Positions 44,030 through 55,600 of a stretch of 64,000 bases of DNA are shown in pieces. Under the pieces are notes generated by a model, which saw nothing but the letters and a program-made list of their open reading frames with translations, ran no database searches and had not been told where the DNA came from. A program made the translations under genes and the position numbers. Source of the DNA: DIGJ01 sp041739345 (GTDB lineage Bacteria > Bacillota > Clostridia > Lachnospirales > Lachnospiraceae); the NCBI GenBank assembly GCA_041739345.1, contig JBGSNZ010000009.1, positions 1 through 64,000 of the forward strand, read 5' to 3'. Numbering within the stretch: position 1 is the first letter of the stretch; every line of letters begins with the position of its first letter.

Positions 44030-44342
44030 TTCTGGTTTTTTTATATACAGACAACAGCGGGGCAGTTCTCCAAAATCAGCAAAAAGCGGTAATCATAATC
44101 TTCCGGATTCAAATGGAGCAGACGACCTGTCCTTCACATCATGTTAGCATATGAGGCAGAAACTCTATAAAGAATTCGCTCCCCTATGAGCGAATTCTTT
44201 GTTGCCTAGAGGTTCTACCGAATGTTTATGCGTTTGATGTGAAGGGCAGGTCCTCCGCTCCATTTGAATTCCGAAAAATTAATCCACCGCTCTTTTGCGT
44301 GACTTTCCAATTCTCCCGCGTCCGTTACCCGTTAAACCAGAA
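44030..44342 (+). repeat. Structured repeat element, copy 2 (complete)
   Basis: A 313-bp element bounded by the inverted ends TTCTGGTTT (44030-44038) and AAACCAGAA (44334-44342). Inside are CAGCGGGG, an outer arm CGGATTCAAATGGAGC that pairs with GCTCCATTTGAATTCCG, and GACCTGTCCTTCACATCA pairing with TTTGATGTGAAGGGCAGGTC. The central stem is GAA-A-CTCTA / TAGAG-G-TTC and the hairpin is AAAGAATTCGCTC / GAGCGAATTCTTT. The box GAATGTTTATGCG is at 44220-44232. It ends 5 bases from the stop of the convergent CmpB-family gene. No coding potential. Confidence 0.8.
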
Positions 44343-44346
44343 CTTA

Positions 44347-44940
44347 TTAATACCACCGTGCTTTGAAGGATTCATATTTTTCGTGCATTTTTTCACCATA
44401 TTTTCTAATATTTATTCCAAGTGCCTGAATTAAATGATATACAAAGTCAATCGTAAATACCAATAATATAAATCGGCATAACATGATACCCTTTGACATA
44501 TCATGGTAGTTAATAAATTTAATTACAAAACTATTCAAGTATAGAATAATACCAACAGCATAAAATCCCCACGCAATCGTGCTTTCTGCACAGATAATTC
44601 CTTTGTAATTTAATGGCTTCTCATTATAATCCCACCATAATTCACCAAATACTCGAAGCATAAGCTTTCCAACTAAAAATTCAAAAATAGTTGCAGATAC
44701 CGCTCCTATTAAATAAAGTTTGATTATACTACTAGCAAATGGATGCAAAAATAAGTAACCCGTAACTGCACCAACTCCATAAATTGGACAAAATGGGCTA
44801 AACGCAAACCCACGATTTGTCAGTTTATGATTACAAATTGACATATAAATTGATTCTAACAACCATCCAAGCATACTATATATGATAAAGCATGCTACCA
44901 AATGATAAACATCCGTTCCTAATAATTCTTTCGTCCACAT
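44347..44940 (-). CDS. CmpB-family membrane protein (putative ABC transporter permease)
   Basis: 197 residues from the ATG at 44940; a GTG three codons upstream sits on the AAAGGGTG site and is less likely. Five to six hydrophobic segments are present. CFIIYSMLGWLLESIYMS, the NRGFAFSPFCPIYGVGAV segment and FEFLVGKLMLRVFGELWWDY are typical of the PF06541 family of firmicute membrane proteins. They are annotated as ABC permeases but have no proven transport role. A single gene, with repeat copy 2 just beyond its stop codon. Confidence 0.85.
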   Translation of the reverse strand: MWTKELLGTDVYHLVACFIIYSMLGWLLESIYMSICNHKLTNRGFAFSPFCPIYGVGAVTGYLFLHPFASSIIKLYLIGAVSATIFEFLVGKLMLRVFGELWWDYNEKPLNYKGIICAESTIAWGFYAVGIILYLNSFVIKFINYHDMSKGIMLCRFILLVFTIDFVYHLIQALGINIRKYGEKMHEKYESFKARWY

Positions 44941-45170
44941 ACTCTTCACACCCTTTAATTATTGTCTTCTAAACTTTCTTCCCGCGCAATTGCATATTCA
45001 TAATCATTGTCTTCTCTTCTAGTATTTCACTTAGGAATTATTCATAGGTTCTATTCTTACAATAGAAATGCACGCAAAATACTCCCCTCTATTCATGTAT
45101 TATATAGGAAAGAGTATATCATATGATAGCTAAGAAATAAACTTACTTTTTTATTACAGTCCCCAATTTT

Positions 45171-46169
45171 CTAATTTTCTACATTATCCAATGGGAATAG
45201 AATTTTTTGTACAGAAGGATCAAACATATTATCTTTATTAACTAAGATAGCATCTGTATAAACAACATTTCCTGATTTTTGTTGTTTTTTAATTAAATGA
45301 TATGCATTTTCGATTCCAAGGTATCCCATTGCAAAGGGATTTTGAACAATAAGCCCATCAATTTCTCCAGTTTCTAACATTGCCACTGATATTACGTTAT
45401 TATCAAATGCAACAACCTGTATCTTATCGTATAAATTAAGTTCCTCAATGGCAGAGCCAACTCCCAATGTTGTCCATTCGTTAAAGGTAGCAATTGCGTT
45501 AATCTCAGGATGTTTTTTTATCAGTTCTTTGGTTCCTTGTTTCGCTGAGTCTATATTGGATTCAACATTAATACTTTCTACGATGTTTGCACGTTTGTCT
45601 TTTTTTATCCGATCTCGGAATCCTTTTTCACGTTCTTGCCCGTTGGTTGTATTCTTATCAAAATTCACAATCCCCACACAGATTTTATCATCTGGATTTT
45701 TTAACATTGCCTTTGCTACTTGAATGCCTGCATCATAATTATCTGTACTAATTTCTGCATCAATATTTTTCATATTAATTCCACTATCGATAATTACTAC
45801 ATAAACGCCTGCCTCTTTTGCTTCTTCTATGACATCAACCGAAGCATTGGTATCAATTATTGACACCACAATCGCTTTTATTCCATCTTTTACTGCTTCT
45901 TGTATCATCTTATTCTGGCTTTGATAATCCTCTTCATTGCTTGGTCCTTCAAATGTAACATTCAAATTATATTCACTTGCTGCCGTATTCACACCACGCT
46001 GTACTGCTTTCCAAAAATTTGAATCCGTAGATTTTGTAATGACCGCAATATCCGGTTTATCTTTTATCTGACTTGACCATGCTTCTTCCTTTTTACTACA
46101 AGAAGAGCACAGACAAGTTAGACTTACCAAAATCAAAATTAGTATTCCTTTTGTTCTATTTTGATTCAT
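45171..46169 (-). CDS. Sugar-binding lipoprotein (RbsB/XylF-like periplasmic-binding fold)
   Basis: 332 residues from the ATG at 46169 (GAAGGA upstream). The N-terminus has a lipoprotein-type signal (ILILILVSLTCLCSSC). The type I periplasmic-binding domain (Peripla_BP_4) spans ~38-325: KPDIAVITKSTDSNFWKAVQ, EAVKDGIKAIVVSIIDTNAS and AFDNNVISVAMLETGEIDGL. It follows the kinase gene directly and no ABC permease or ATPase gene is adjacent. That layout matches binding-protein/kinase/regulator sensory trios, in which the lipoprotein presents the sugar to the kinase. The sugar is unknown. Confidence 0.9.
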   Translation of the reverse strand: MNQNRTKGILILILVSLTCLCSSCSKKEEAWSSQIKDKPDIAVITKSTDSNFWKAVQRGVNTAASEYNLNVTFEGPSNEEDYQSQNKMIQEAVKDGIKAIVVSIIDTNASVDVIEEAKEAGVYVVIIDSGINMKNIDAEISTDNYDAGIQVAKAMLKNPDDKICVGIVNFDKNTTNGQEREKGFRDRIKKDKRANIVESINVESNIDSAKQGTKELIKKHPEINAIATFNEWTTLGVGSAIEELNLYDKIQVVAFDNNVISVAMLETGEIDGLIVQNPFAMGYLGIENAYHLIKKQQKSGNVVYTDAILVNKDNMFDPSVQKILFPLDNVEN

Positions 46170-46196
46170 ATATCCTTCGTCTCCCTTCCATTCCAT

Positions 46197-47948
46197 TTAT
46201 TCATTTAAATAGATTTTACTGGCATCTTCTTGTGTAATCTTTGGTAACCGAATGGTAACTTTCGTTCCTTCATCCATTTCACTTTCAAGAAAAACTCCAT
46301 ATTGCTCTCCAAAGTATATATGAATGCGGTCATTTACATTTTTAAGTCCTATACCATAATCTTTATTTCCATCACAATGCAAAATATTTCGAAGCTGTTC
46401 ATCTGTCATTCCAGTCCCATTATCTTCCACTACCAAACAAATTGCTTCTTTCGTTTCCTTCGCTCGAATTGTAATTACTCCATCCTCTATTGTTGCATCC
46501 ATTCCGTGAATTATTGCATTTTCAATCAAGGGCTGTAAAATGATTTTATTACAATAATAGGATAAGACACTTTCCTCAATATCAAAATGAAAAGCAAACT
46601 GATTACTATAGCGGAATTTCTGAATAATAAGATAATTTTTTGCATGTTCTATTTCATTTTCAATGGTTATTAGTTCATGCCCCTTACTGATGCTGATACG
46701 AAAAAATTTAGCAAGTGCACTTACCATTTGTACGGCCTTTTCTCTGTCTTCCCGCTCACACATCCACTGAATGGAATCAAGTGTATTATAAAGGAAGTGT
46801 GGGTTAATTTGTGTTTGCAAGGCCTTAAGCTCAGCCTTTCTTAACGTTATTTCTTCCTTTTTTACCTTTTCCATTAGCTGTTGAATGATAATTACCATAT
46901 GAGCAAATGATTCCGAAAGCATCTGTACTTCATCAATTCCTTTTATTGATTGATAGCGGTAATGCTCTGCATTTTTCTCAAATTCCTTCATGTCTTGTAC
47001 CAACTGCTTTACTGGTTTCGAAACTTTATTTGAAAATATCTGTATGATGAACCATGCAATTGACATACACAGTAACGCACTAATTGCAATTGTTTTAAGC
47101 GCCTTCCATATTTTTTGCTGTACCAATTCATCTGTATAGCTCACGCCCACAACCTTCCATGGATTTTCCTGTGAGGATTTCACGGAATATATAACATCTT
47201 TTTGAATATATACCCCATCTTTCAGTGCACACAATTTGTGAAGCTCTTCTTCTTTTAGACCGGCAAAGATGAGTTGTTGCTGCGGATGATAAACCAAATC
47301 TCCATTGCTATTAACAACAAAACAATAGCCGTGCTGACCAATACTCACATTATCAACATAGGATAAAATCGAAAAGAAACGTACATCCATTACAAGATAT
47401 ACTTCTTCTCCATAAAGACTTGAATTCACTCGGCTTCCAATCGTTGCCACCCAAGGATAATAGGACTCAAATAAATTCTGTATATGAGGTGCCGATATTT
47501 CATATTTTCCCCGGTCAAACATTTCAGGGTAATACGATAAACTCTTACTTTGATCCTCTTTTAACACCTGATTTTTTGCATAAAAATTTAATAGTTCGCC
47601 ATCTTTATTGTATATCATAATGGAAACTAGATTATTTTGCATTTGAATCATAGATTTGAAAGACTTACTTATATCTTCTTTTGTATTACAAACAATAATT
47701 TCATTTTCTAAATATTCCAAATCCCGTTTCATTTCGTCAGAATAAATACCTATCGTATTCACTACCTGGGAAACTGCCTGCTCCGAATTAATAGAAGCTG
47801 CCTGATATAGAGAATTCTGATAGATATGAATGAACGTAATCATACATACGCCGACCAAAAGAATGGATAACATACTGATAAGCAGCATCCAGAAAATTGA
47901 TAAAGACATCTTCGCATTTTGTAATTTTTTCTTTTTTATCTCAAACAT
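46197..47948 (-). CDS. YesM/LytS-type sensor histidine kinase
   Basis: 583 residues. A membrane segment lies at ~17-40 and another at ~290-310. Between them is a ~250-residue extracellular Cache-like sensor. A HAMP segment (NKVSKPVKQLVQDMKEFEKN) follows, then the His_kinase block LQTQINPHFLYNTLDSIQWM with its phosphoacceptor His. The ATPase domain has PLIENAIIHGMD and GIGLKNVNDRIHIYFG. It overlaps the upstream regulator gene by 8 bases and is followed by the sugar-binding lipoprotein gene. Confidence 0.93.
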   Translation of the reverse strand: MFEIKKKKLQNAKMSLSIFWMLLISMLSILLVGVCMITFIHIYQNSLYQAASINSEQAVSQVVNTIGIYSDEMKRDLEYLENEIIVCNTKEDISKSFKSMIQMQNNLVSIMIYNKDGELLNFYAKNQVLKEDQSKSLSYYPEMFDRGKYEISAPHIQNLFESYYPWVATIGSRVNSSLYGEEVYLVMDVRFFSILSYVDNVSIGQHGYCFVVNSNGDLVYHPQQQLIFAGLKEEELHKLCALKDGVYIQKDVIYSVKSSQENPWKVVGVSYTDELVQQKIWKALKTIAISALLCMSIAWFIIQIFSNKVSKPVKQLVQDMKEFEKNAEHYRYQSIKGIDEVQMLSESFAHMVIIIQQLMEKVKKEEITLRKAELKALQTQINPHFLYNTLDSIQWMCEREDREKAVQMVSALAKFFRISISKGHELITIENEIEHAKNYLIIQKFRYSNQFAFHFDIEESVLSYYCNKIILQPLIENAIIHGMDATIEDGVITIRAKETKEAICLVVEDNGTGMTDEQLRNILHCDGNKDYGIGLKNVNDRIHIYFGEQYGVFLESEMDEGTKVTIRLPKITQEDASKIYLNE

Positions 47949-49557
47949 CTCGTACCGATTCCCTCATTTTATTTGGTGATATGCCGTAGTATTTTTTAAA
48001 ACAATAACTAAAATAGTGATGATCACTATAACCACATACATTAGCAATCTCAAGAATTTTACGTGAAGAACAAAGCAGATATTCCTTTGCTATTTTCATT
48101 CTCTTTTCGGTCAAAAGGCTTACAAAGCTATCTCCTTGCTCCTTTTTTATCAAAGTACTTAAGTAGCTCGCACTGACATGAAGTCTTTCACTGATGGAGG
48201 AAAGCTTTAAGTTCTCATCGGTATATTCCTGATTAATTATTTGAATGGCTTCTTCACAAATCAGCTCTGAGTTGTGCTTTCGCTGATTTACTATCATTCT
48301 GTGCGCCATAAATGCAAACTCTCGAATACTTTTCTTTATCTTATCATATGAATGACGAACCAATAACTTATCGGAAAATGCCATTTGTTTTAAAAGCAAT
48401 TCGACTTCCTTTTCTTCAACCGCGCTACTAAGAACTGCATAAATAGTAGACATAAGCTGCATCATTAAAAATTCGTTATGTCCCATTTCCGAATCATCAA
48501 ACACTCGATTTAAAAATGTATTTAGCACATCTTCTTCTGCAGTCTTTAACAAACGTTCCAATTCCATCGTAATCATATCAACTGGTTTACTTATATAGGT
48601 ATTCACATTTTCCATATCCGATATAAATCGAGGTTCTTTGCTTTCCCCAAAGGTATATTCACATGCTGTTACTGCTTCTGCATAAGCAGTATTTCCATTA
48701 TTCAAAAAATCAAAATCCTTACTTATACCAATCTCGCAGCCCTGATTTAAAATTCGATCGGCACCTTGTATAATTTCTTTTGCAAAAATCGGTGTATACT
48801 TGTCCAGATTTCGTTTACTATCTCCGACAATCGTTATTATTTTTCCATTGGAATAAACACTTCCACAGCACACATATTTTTTTACTATTTCATCTACAAA
48901 TCCAATATGTTCCCATTCAGTACAATTTTTTTTTTCTCCTTGCCAAAACTGTATAACAAGTACACGATACAGAGAGTTGTCACTTACTGCTCGCTTAAGC
49001 CCCAGCTCAACCGCACGTTCCTCCGTTTCTTTCTCGGCTTCCGTATTTTTTTCCGAAACATTGGTAGCATGTATGGTAACCGTATCTAAAAATATAGGTA
49101 ATAAAAAAAGGCTACGTTCATATTCTAGCTTTTTTTGACTAAAGTCAGATAGCGCATGTACATATTGCATTTTTTTAAATTTCTCGTCCATTTTATTTTT
49201 AATATTTTGCATTTCTTTTGTTAATTCAGCCGCGGATAGTGGCTTCAACAAATAACTAATTATATTGTATTCGATTGCTTGCTGTGCATATTCAAAATCA
49301 TCATATCCACTTAGAAATGCAATATCCATAACTGGGCGAACATTTCTTGCTCTGCGCGCCAGCTCTATACCACTTAAAAAAGGCATTTTAATATCCGTTA
49401 ATAAAAGATCTGGTTCTAGCTGTTCCACAAGTTCAAGTGCTTCTATGCCATTCTCTGCCTCTCCTACAATGCGAAATCCAATCTCACTCCAGTTTATCGT
49501 TCGAACGATCGCGTGTCGTAATTCATTCTCATCGTCTGCAATTAACATTGTGTACAT
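47941..49557 (-). CDS. YesN-type response regulator with AraC DNA-binding domain
   Basis: 538 residues. The receiver domain (1-~125) has the phosphoacceptor Asp in LLLTDIKMPFLSG. A long middle segment (~140-420) lacks recognised motifs. A C-terminal AraC helix-turn-helix pair is at ~435-535 (LKLSSISERLHVSASYLSTL, GYSDHHYFSYCFKKYYGISP). It partners the overlapping kinase. Likely targets include the adjacent GH2 gene and uptake genes elsewhere (inference). Confidence 0.93.
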   Translation of the reverse strand: MYTMLIADDENELRHAIVRTINWSEIGFRIVGEAENGIEALELVEQLEPDLLLTDIKMPFLSGIELARRARNVRPVMDIAFLSGYDDFEYAQQAIEYNIISYLLKPLSAAELTKEMQNIKNKMDEKFKKMQYVHALSDFSQKKLEYERSLFLLPIFLDTVTIHATNVSEKNTEAEKETEERAVELGLKRAVSDNSLYRVLVIQFWQGEKKNCTEWEHIGFVDEIVKKYVCCGSVYSNGKIITIVGDSKRNLDKYTPIFAKEIIQGADRILNQGCEIGISKDFDFLNNGNTAYAEAVTACEYTFGESKEPRFISDMENVNTYISKPVDMITMELERLLKTAEEDVLNTFLNRVFDDSEMGHNEFLMMQLMSTIYAVLSSAVEEKEVELLLKQMAFSDKLLVRHSYDKIKKSIREFAFMAHRMIVNQRKHNSELICEEAIQIINQEYTDENLKLSSISERLHVSASYLSTLIKKEQGDSFVSLLTEKRMKIAKEYLLCSSRKILEIANVCGYSDHHYFSYCFKKYYGISPNKMRESVRDV

Positions 49558-49628
49558 AAGCTTTTTCTTTCCTCCCTTGCTGTAACTAATTCTTTTTATG
49601 TCACGTTATACTTGCAATATGTATAGTA

Positions 49629-49662
49629 AGCCATCCTCTGGCCAAAAGACCAGAAGATGGCT
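49629..49662 (-). terminator. Hairpin between the GH2 gene and the regulator gene
   Basis: AGCCATCTTCTGG / CCAGAGGATGGCT (minus strand) forms a ~14-bp stem 8 bases past the GH2 stop. The downstream sequence is only moderately T-rich, so it may be a leaky terminator allowing read-through into the sensory genes. Confidence 0.65.
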
Positions 49663-49670
49663 ATGTTCTA

Positions 49671-52600
49671 CTATTTTACAATAATTTCTATAACTTTCTT
49701 TTTATTTCCAACTTTTATTATTAGCTTTACTTCACCCGCTTTCAAAGCTCTTACTTTACCACTCTTGCTTACTCGTAAAATCTTTTTATTAGATGAAGTA
49801 ATTGATACATCTGATATCTTATAACCTGACAATTTCAACTTATAATTGTATACTGCTCCTTCTTTTACCGTATCCTTTCCACTTACACTAAAGGTTGCTG
49901 GTTTTACCGTTACGCTTACTTCCTTGGTAATAGTTTCTTCGCCGTATACCACCTTTACCGTCATCTTTACTGTTCCAGCTTTTTTCGCAATTACTTTCCC
50001 ATCTTTACTGATTGTCGCAATTGACTTATCTGAGGATGAATATGTAATCTTAGCGTCTTTCTCTTTTACTCCTTTTGGAAGTTTTATATCTAAAAGTTGT
50101 GACGCTTTTGTTGTGCCATCAATGAAGAGATTTACTTTCTTTACTACCGTGATATCATTCGACTGGGATGGTTTAGGTGTTGATGTTGGTTTTGGTGTTG
50201 TACTTGGTACTGGTTTTTTAGTTGCGGCAGGTGCTGGCCCTACATACTCTGGTTCCGGAGATGCACTTGTAACTACAATACTAAAGGTTTTTGCTGCAAA
50301 TTTCTTTCCATCCTTATCTGTTCCATTTGCTGCTACCGTAATGGTTGCTTTGCCTTCTTTTAATCCTTTTACATAAACCATGCTGCTTATCGCATTTCCA
50401 TCTGTCAACACAGAGTTTGTGTACGTTCCATCCTCTTTCTCCGACAATTTAGCACACTGTGCATCATCGGATGTATAGGTAATCGTCTTGTCCGTTGCAT
50501 TATTTGGTCCTACTAATGAGGTAATGGAAGCCGTTTCGCCAACCTTTAATGCAATGGTTTTTTCATCTTTGCCAACACTGTCCGCATTTGTAGAAAAACT
50601 AGTAATTGGTCGATAAACTGATTCTACTGTGGTATTGTTAAAATCATACCAAAGCTGTACATTTGCATCTGATTTATCAATTGCTGCTTGTGAAATTCCT
50701 TTGTCATAATCCATCTGTCCAGTCAATTCTTCTGCAGAAAGGGCTTTACTATATATTCTGGTGGTTGCAAAACTATTTCCGCCCATTCTTGCTTCGAGCT
50801 TATCGATACCGATTCCAAGTGGTGCCTTTTCCTGTGTTGCTACTCCACCTACAGCCGTTGTAGTTGTTGTAAGTACTCCATCGATGTATACTTTTAAATC
50901 TGCTCCATCATAAACACCAGCCACGTGATGCCATGAATTTAAATCTGTTAATTTTCCTATACATGTTTTCCAATTACTTGATGTATTTTTAATGAAAAAG
51001 TAAACGGAACCTTCTGAGATACGGAATCCCATACACGCATCGCCCTTGCTGATTAACATATTGGATGTTGAATCGACTCCATTTGGATTCATCCAGGTCT
51101 CAACGGTAAATGGACTTGTTCCCTTCATTATTTCATTAAACTTAGTTGTTACCTTTTCATCTTCCATTGCAAAGTATCCAGTAAGAATCTTACGTCCGAT
51201 ACTCTTATCATAGCTTAATTTAAAATCGTTAGAATTGATATAGGATTCATCAAATGCATTTTGACTTGAGTCTTTGAATGAAACCTTAACGTTTCCTCCT
51301 AGTGCTTTGGCACTCTCATATTTTTCATTTAAGGAAGTAACTGCCGTTGGATCTAAGGTGTCAATTAATGTCTTTAACTCCTGTGTATAGTTGACACTAT
51401 ATTGTTCATATAGCTTTTCCACTGCTGCATATTGTGAATAATTGTATACTACAATTTTCATTTTATTAACTTCATTAATAAATTCCTGTGCTTTTGTGTT
51501 TAACATAGTATTCCAATCCACACTTGCTACCGTGCGATATGGTCTACTAATCTGTGTTAAGGTATTTTCTAGCGTTACATCCGCTGTCTTATAAGGAATC
51601 ATGGTGTATTCGTACTCATAGACTTTCGTAGTAGGAAGCATATAAGTACTTAACGGATTTTGACCGCAACTTTTATTTCCAGTACCTTGTGACTTATAGT
51701 TAACCGATAGAATCGTTTCATCCAGATGCGTAAGTTCATATGGATGCTGCGCACTTGTTAAATCATCTGCTGTAAAATGTAATGCACTTGTTTCTAATGT
51801 ATCCTTTGCTGCAATCAGTATCGCACTACTTGTTGCTGCGTTTGTAACACTTATCCACTTTGTACCGGTCAATGTACCAGTATCCTGTGTGTCCAAATAA
51901 GGATAAAACAGTTCATCTACCGTGGATTTATACTCACCAACCATTGCAAAACTATTACGGTCAGAGCAAGTTTCTACTGGACCATTTCCATACCAGCTTA
52001 CTTGTTCATATCCAGCAGGCAATGTCATAGTAGAACCAATACGCATAAAGTTGGTGATTTTTGATGCTGTAGCATCCACACTTGTTTTAAGTGTGACTGC
52101 ACCACTTCCATCAATTGTATAAACGATGGTTTCTTTTACATCTGCATTCTTTGAAAAATTAAGGGTTACAGTAATTACTCTTTGACCTTCCAGATTAATA
52201 CTAGGCACGATGGTGTCAACCACTGCTGATGCTCCCATGGCCTGCCAACTACTATCATAATTACCATTGTCATTATTCATTGGTGCACGCCAGAAGTTTG
52301 GAACAGCACCAGTTTCAACTAGTATATTTCCTTCATAACTATAGTCTTTCATTGCACCAGATGTCTTATCAATTTTAAAGGAGAAGCTTTCACCACTTAC
52401 TGTTACATAATCAGCTGCGCTTTCATCTATTACTACAGTCTTTTGAGATATAATCTTAGCAGCTTGTGCAACTTCTTCTGGTAGACAGAATTGCTCATGA
52501 GCAATCTCATGTCCAGCCTTTGCGTAGCTTGCATCTTCCTTTAACTGTACCGATAAATTCAGATAATATTCAGCTCCTGTTTTTAATGTTTCTGGTAGAT

Positions 52601-55600
52601 ACTGAGCATATGGAATATTTACATTCTTAGTCTGTCTTGCAGCCACATCCTGCGCTGATAACAGTCCAGAACTAAGTGTTTTTTCATCTTCTTTGAGTGT
52701 CCATATCACATTATAATCACTTAAATTCTTAAAATTATTTTCATTATATACAGATACGTTTCCACTCTTAAGTTGCATTTCATCTGCAGTAAACCAGAAA
52801 TTCTGATAAACGTATTTTGCCTGATATAATTCTGGTTGAACATCACGGTCTGGTGATACCATACCATTGACGCAGAACGAATTATCATTTGGAGATTCGC
52901 CCCAGTCTCCACCATATCCGTAATAGCGTCCGCTACTTGTTTTTGAACCAGTTGTTACAGACGAAGCAGAAGTTACCGTTTGTCCTGCGCTCGAAGTTGA
53001 TGAGTTTGAATCATACAGATTCTCTTGTGCATAGCTTTGAGCGAAATAATCATAAATTCCTTGCTCATCTGCCGATAATTCCTTTATATTACTGTAATCA
53101 ACCCATAGCACTACGCTACTGTCGATTGGTTTAATTGCTGGTGTTACATAATTTTGTGCTTTTATTTCTTCTAGTGTTAATTCTTTATTATATACTCGTG
53201 CAACAGAAATTTGTCCATCAAACTTATTTCCTGTTTGTTGACAATATCCAACTCCTAATTGATAATTGGATGGATCGATTGTAGTATTTGTATCGCCCGA
53301 CTTAAGTAATTTCCCATCACAATAAATTTTTACCGCTCCTGCATTATAAGAAGCTGCAATCTGATGCCAGTTATTTAGCCATCCTGCGGGAACATCAACC
53401 GTAACAGATTTCCAGCTTCCACTATGATAACCAAAGAATTCCAGTTGTTTAGTATTGTTGGTCTTGAATGCCCAAGTATTATTACCTTTTGACATAAATA
53501 CACTGTCACTATCAAGCGCTGTTGGATATACAACCATTTCTACTGTAAATGCTTTATTTGCTCCTGTGGTTGCAGTATTATATGTATCGGTATACTTCGA
53601 ATCCATCACCATGTATCCATTTAGGCTTTTAGTGCTTAAGGAAGGCGCTTCCGGTGACTCGTTTATGGTGTTAATATTTACAACACCGGTTGCTTTTTGA
53701 TTACTGGAATCTACAATCGAATACTTCTTTGGTAACTTATCAAAAGATACCAATCTAGATTGGTCTACCCAATCCCATACAAACGCTCCCAACATATTAT
53801 CAGAGCTACGAATTGCATCCCAATACTCCTCCATGTTACCAACCGCATTTCCCATACCATGATCATATTCGCATAATACATATGGCATATTTTCAGAAGC
53901 TCTCGCCCATACCGTAGGGACGTCTGGATACATATTACTACCCATATCGGTTCCATTTTCGCTATTAGAAGATTCACTATGTACTGGACGCGTTTTATCA
54001 TTATTCTTGAAATACCAAATCAAATCATAAAACATACCATTTGAATAGGTTGCGCTGCTGGAATAATAATTTTCATTACCAGTAGACCACATTACTACAC
54101 AAGTCCTATTTTTTAATCGATTAAATGCGGTTACGGTTCGATCCATTGCAAGATTTTTAAAATTAGCCTTCCCGGATTCATTATTCATCAACGCATGAGC
54201 CTCTAAATTTGTCTCTCCCATTACATAAAGTCCATATTTATCACAAAGATAATATAAATATTCATCATTGCTATAATGAGAAGTACGAACAGCATTTAGG
54301 TTATACTGCTTCATCAAAAGTATATCTTCCTCAGCGGATGCTTTTGGTACATATTTACCATAAACTGGATCCGTGTCATGACGATTGGTACCCTTTAATA
54401 AAAGAGGCATTCCATTAATTGTAATATTTGAATAGTCTGCTTTTGCTGTAATACGTTTTCCATTCGCATCGACTTGTGTACTAGTAAACTCAATTTCTCT
54501 AAAACCAAGTTCTTGTGATACACTTTCAATGTAATTTCCTTTCGCATCATAAAGCGTCAGTACAAGTGTATAAAGATTTGGATCTTCTGCAGACCAAAGT
54601 TTAGGTGAATACACCGTCAAATCGGAAGTACTTAACACTTCCTTTGTCTTTTTCCCATCTTCACTTGCCGCTCCCACACTTGGTACATTGATGGTTTTAC
54701 CATTCATGAACGCAGAGCCATCTGGATTATAGAGCGCTACATCTACCTTATAACCTTCTGCACTCTTATTGGAGCTATTAGAAATTGCAAGATCTAACTG
54801 CATATTTGCGTTCTTATAATCTTGATCGAGATCTGTACGTACGAAATAATCGTTAATATGTAACAGTGGTGTTGCGTACAAATATACATCACGACAAATA
54901 CCACCATCATAAATCATATCCTGGTCTTCCATCCACGTTCCATCACAGAACTTATGTACCTCAACGGCAAGAAGATTTTCTTGTCCCTCTGGATTCAAAT
55001 AATCTGTAACATCGAAACTATGTGGACTATAGGTATCTTCACTATAACCTACTTCTTTTCCATTAATATATACATAGTAGCTTGATTCAACTCCCTGGAA
55101 TGACATGTAGATTCTTCCATTTGCATCATACATGCTATCATTTACAGTAAAGCTTTTCCGATATAAACCAACCGGATTGTAAACAGTTGGAGCGGCCGGT
55201 ACAACAACATTGCTATCATACTTTGACTGCCAAGGCATTGTTACATTGGTGTAGATTGAAAAATCAAAACCATATGCTGTCCAGCTTGCAGGAAGCTCAA
55301 GGTTGTTTTTCCACTTTACATCATTTACTCCAACACTAGCTGTATTATAATCCGCTTTATAAAAATTCTTATAGGCATCTGCTTGTGCTAAATCCTGATT
55401 TTGTAACACTACCAAATCCCAATCTGTTACGCTACTCTCGGATCCAGTCAGATACTGCACATACTTTGAGGCCTCTTTCTTATAATCCTTTGCACCTGTA
55501 ATTGCTTTGTTTACGGTATCATATGGAACAGACAGTGTAGAAGACGTGGTGGCTTCTTGTACATTAATTCCATAGACATCTGCTGCTTTTACTTCTTTTC

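Noticed and set aside
44239..44433. 64-residue plus-strand frame over the 3' end of repeat copy 2
   Set aside because: It runs through the non-coding repeat and antisense to the CmpB-type gene, with no homology-like features.
50190..50230. Pro-Thr stretch of the GH2 protein considered as a separate repeat element
   Set aside because: It is a short, irregular linker without exact tandem units at the DNA level.
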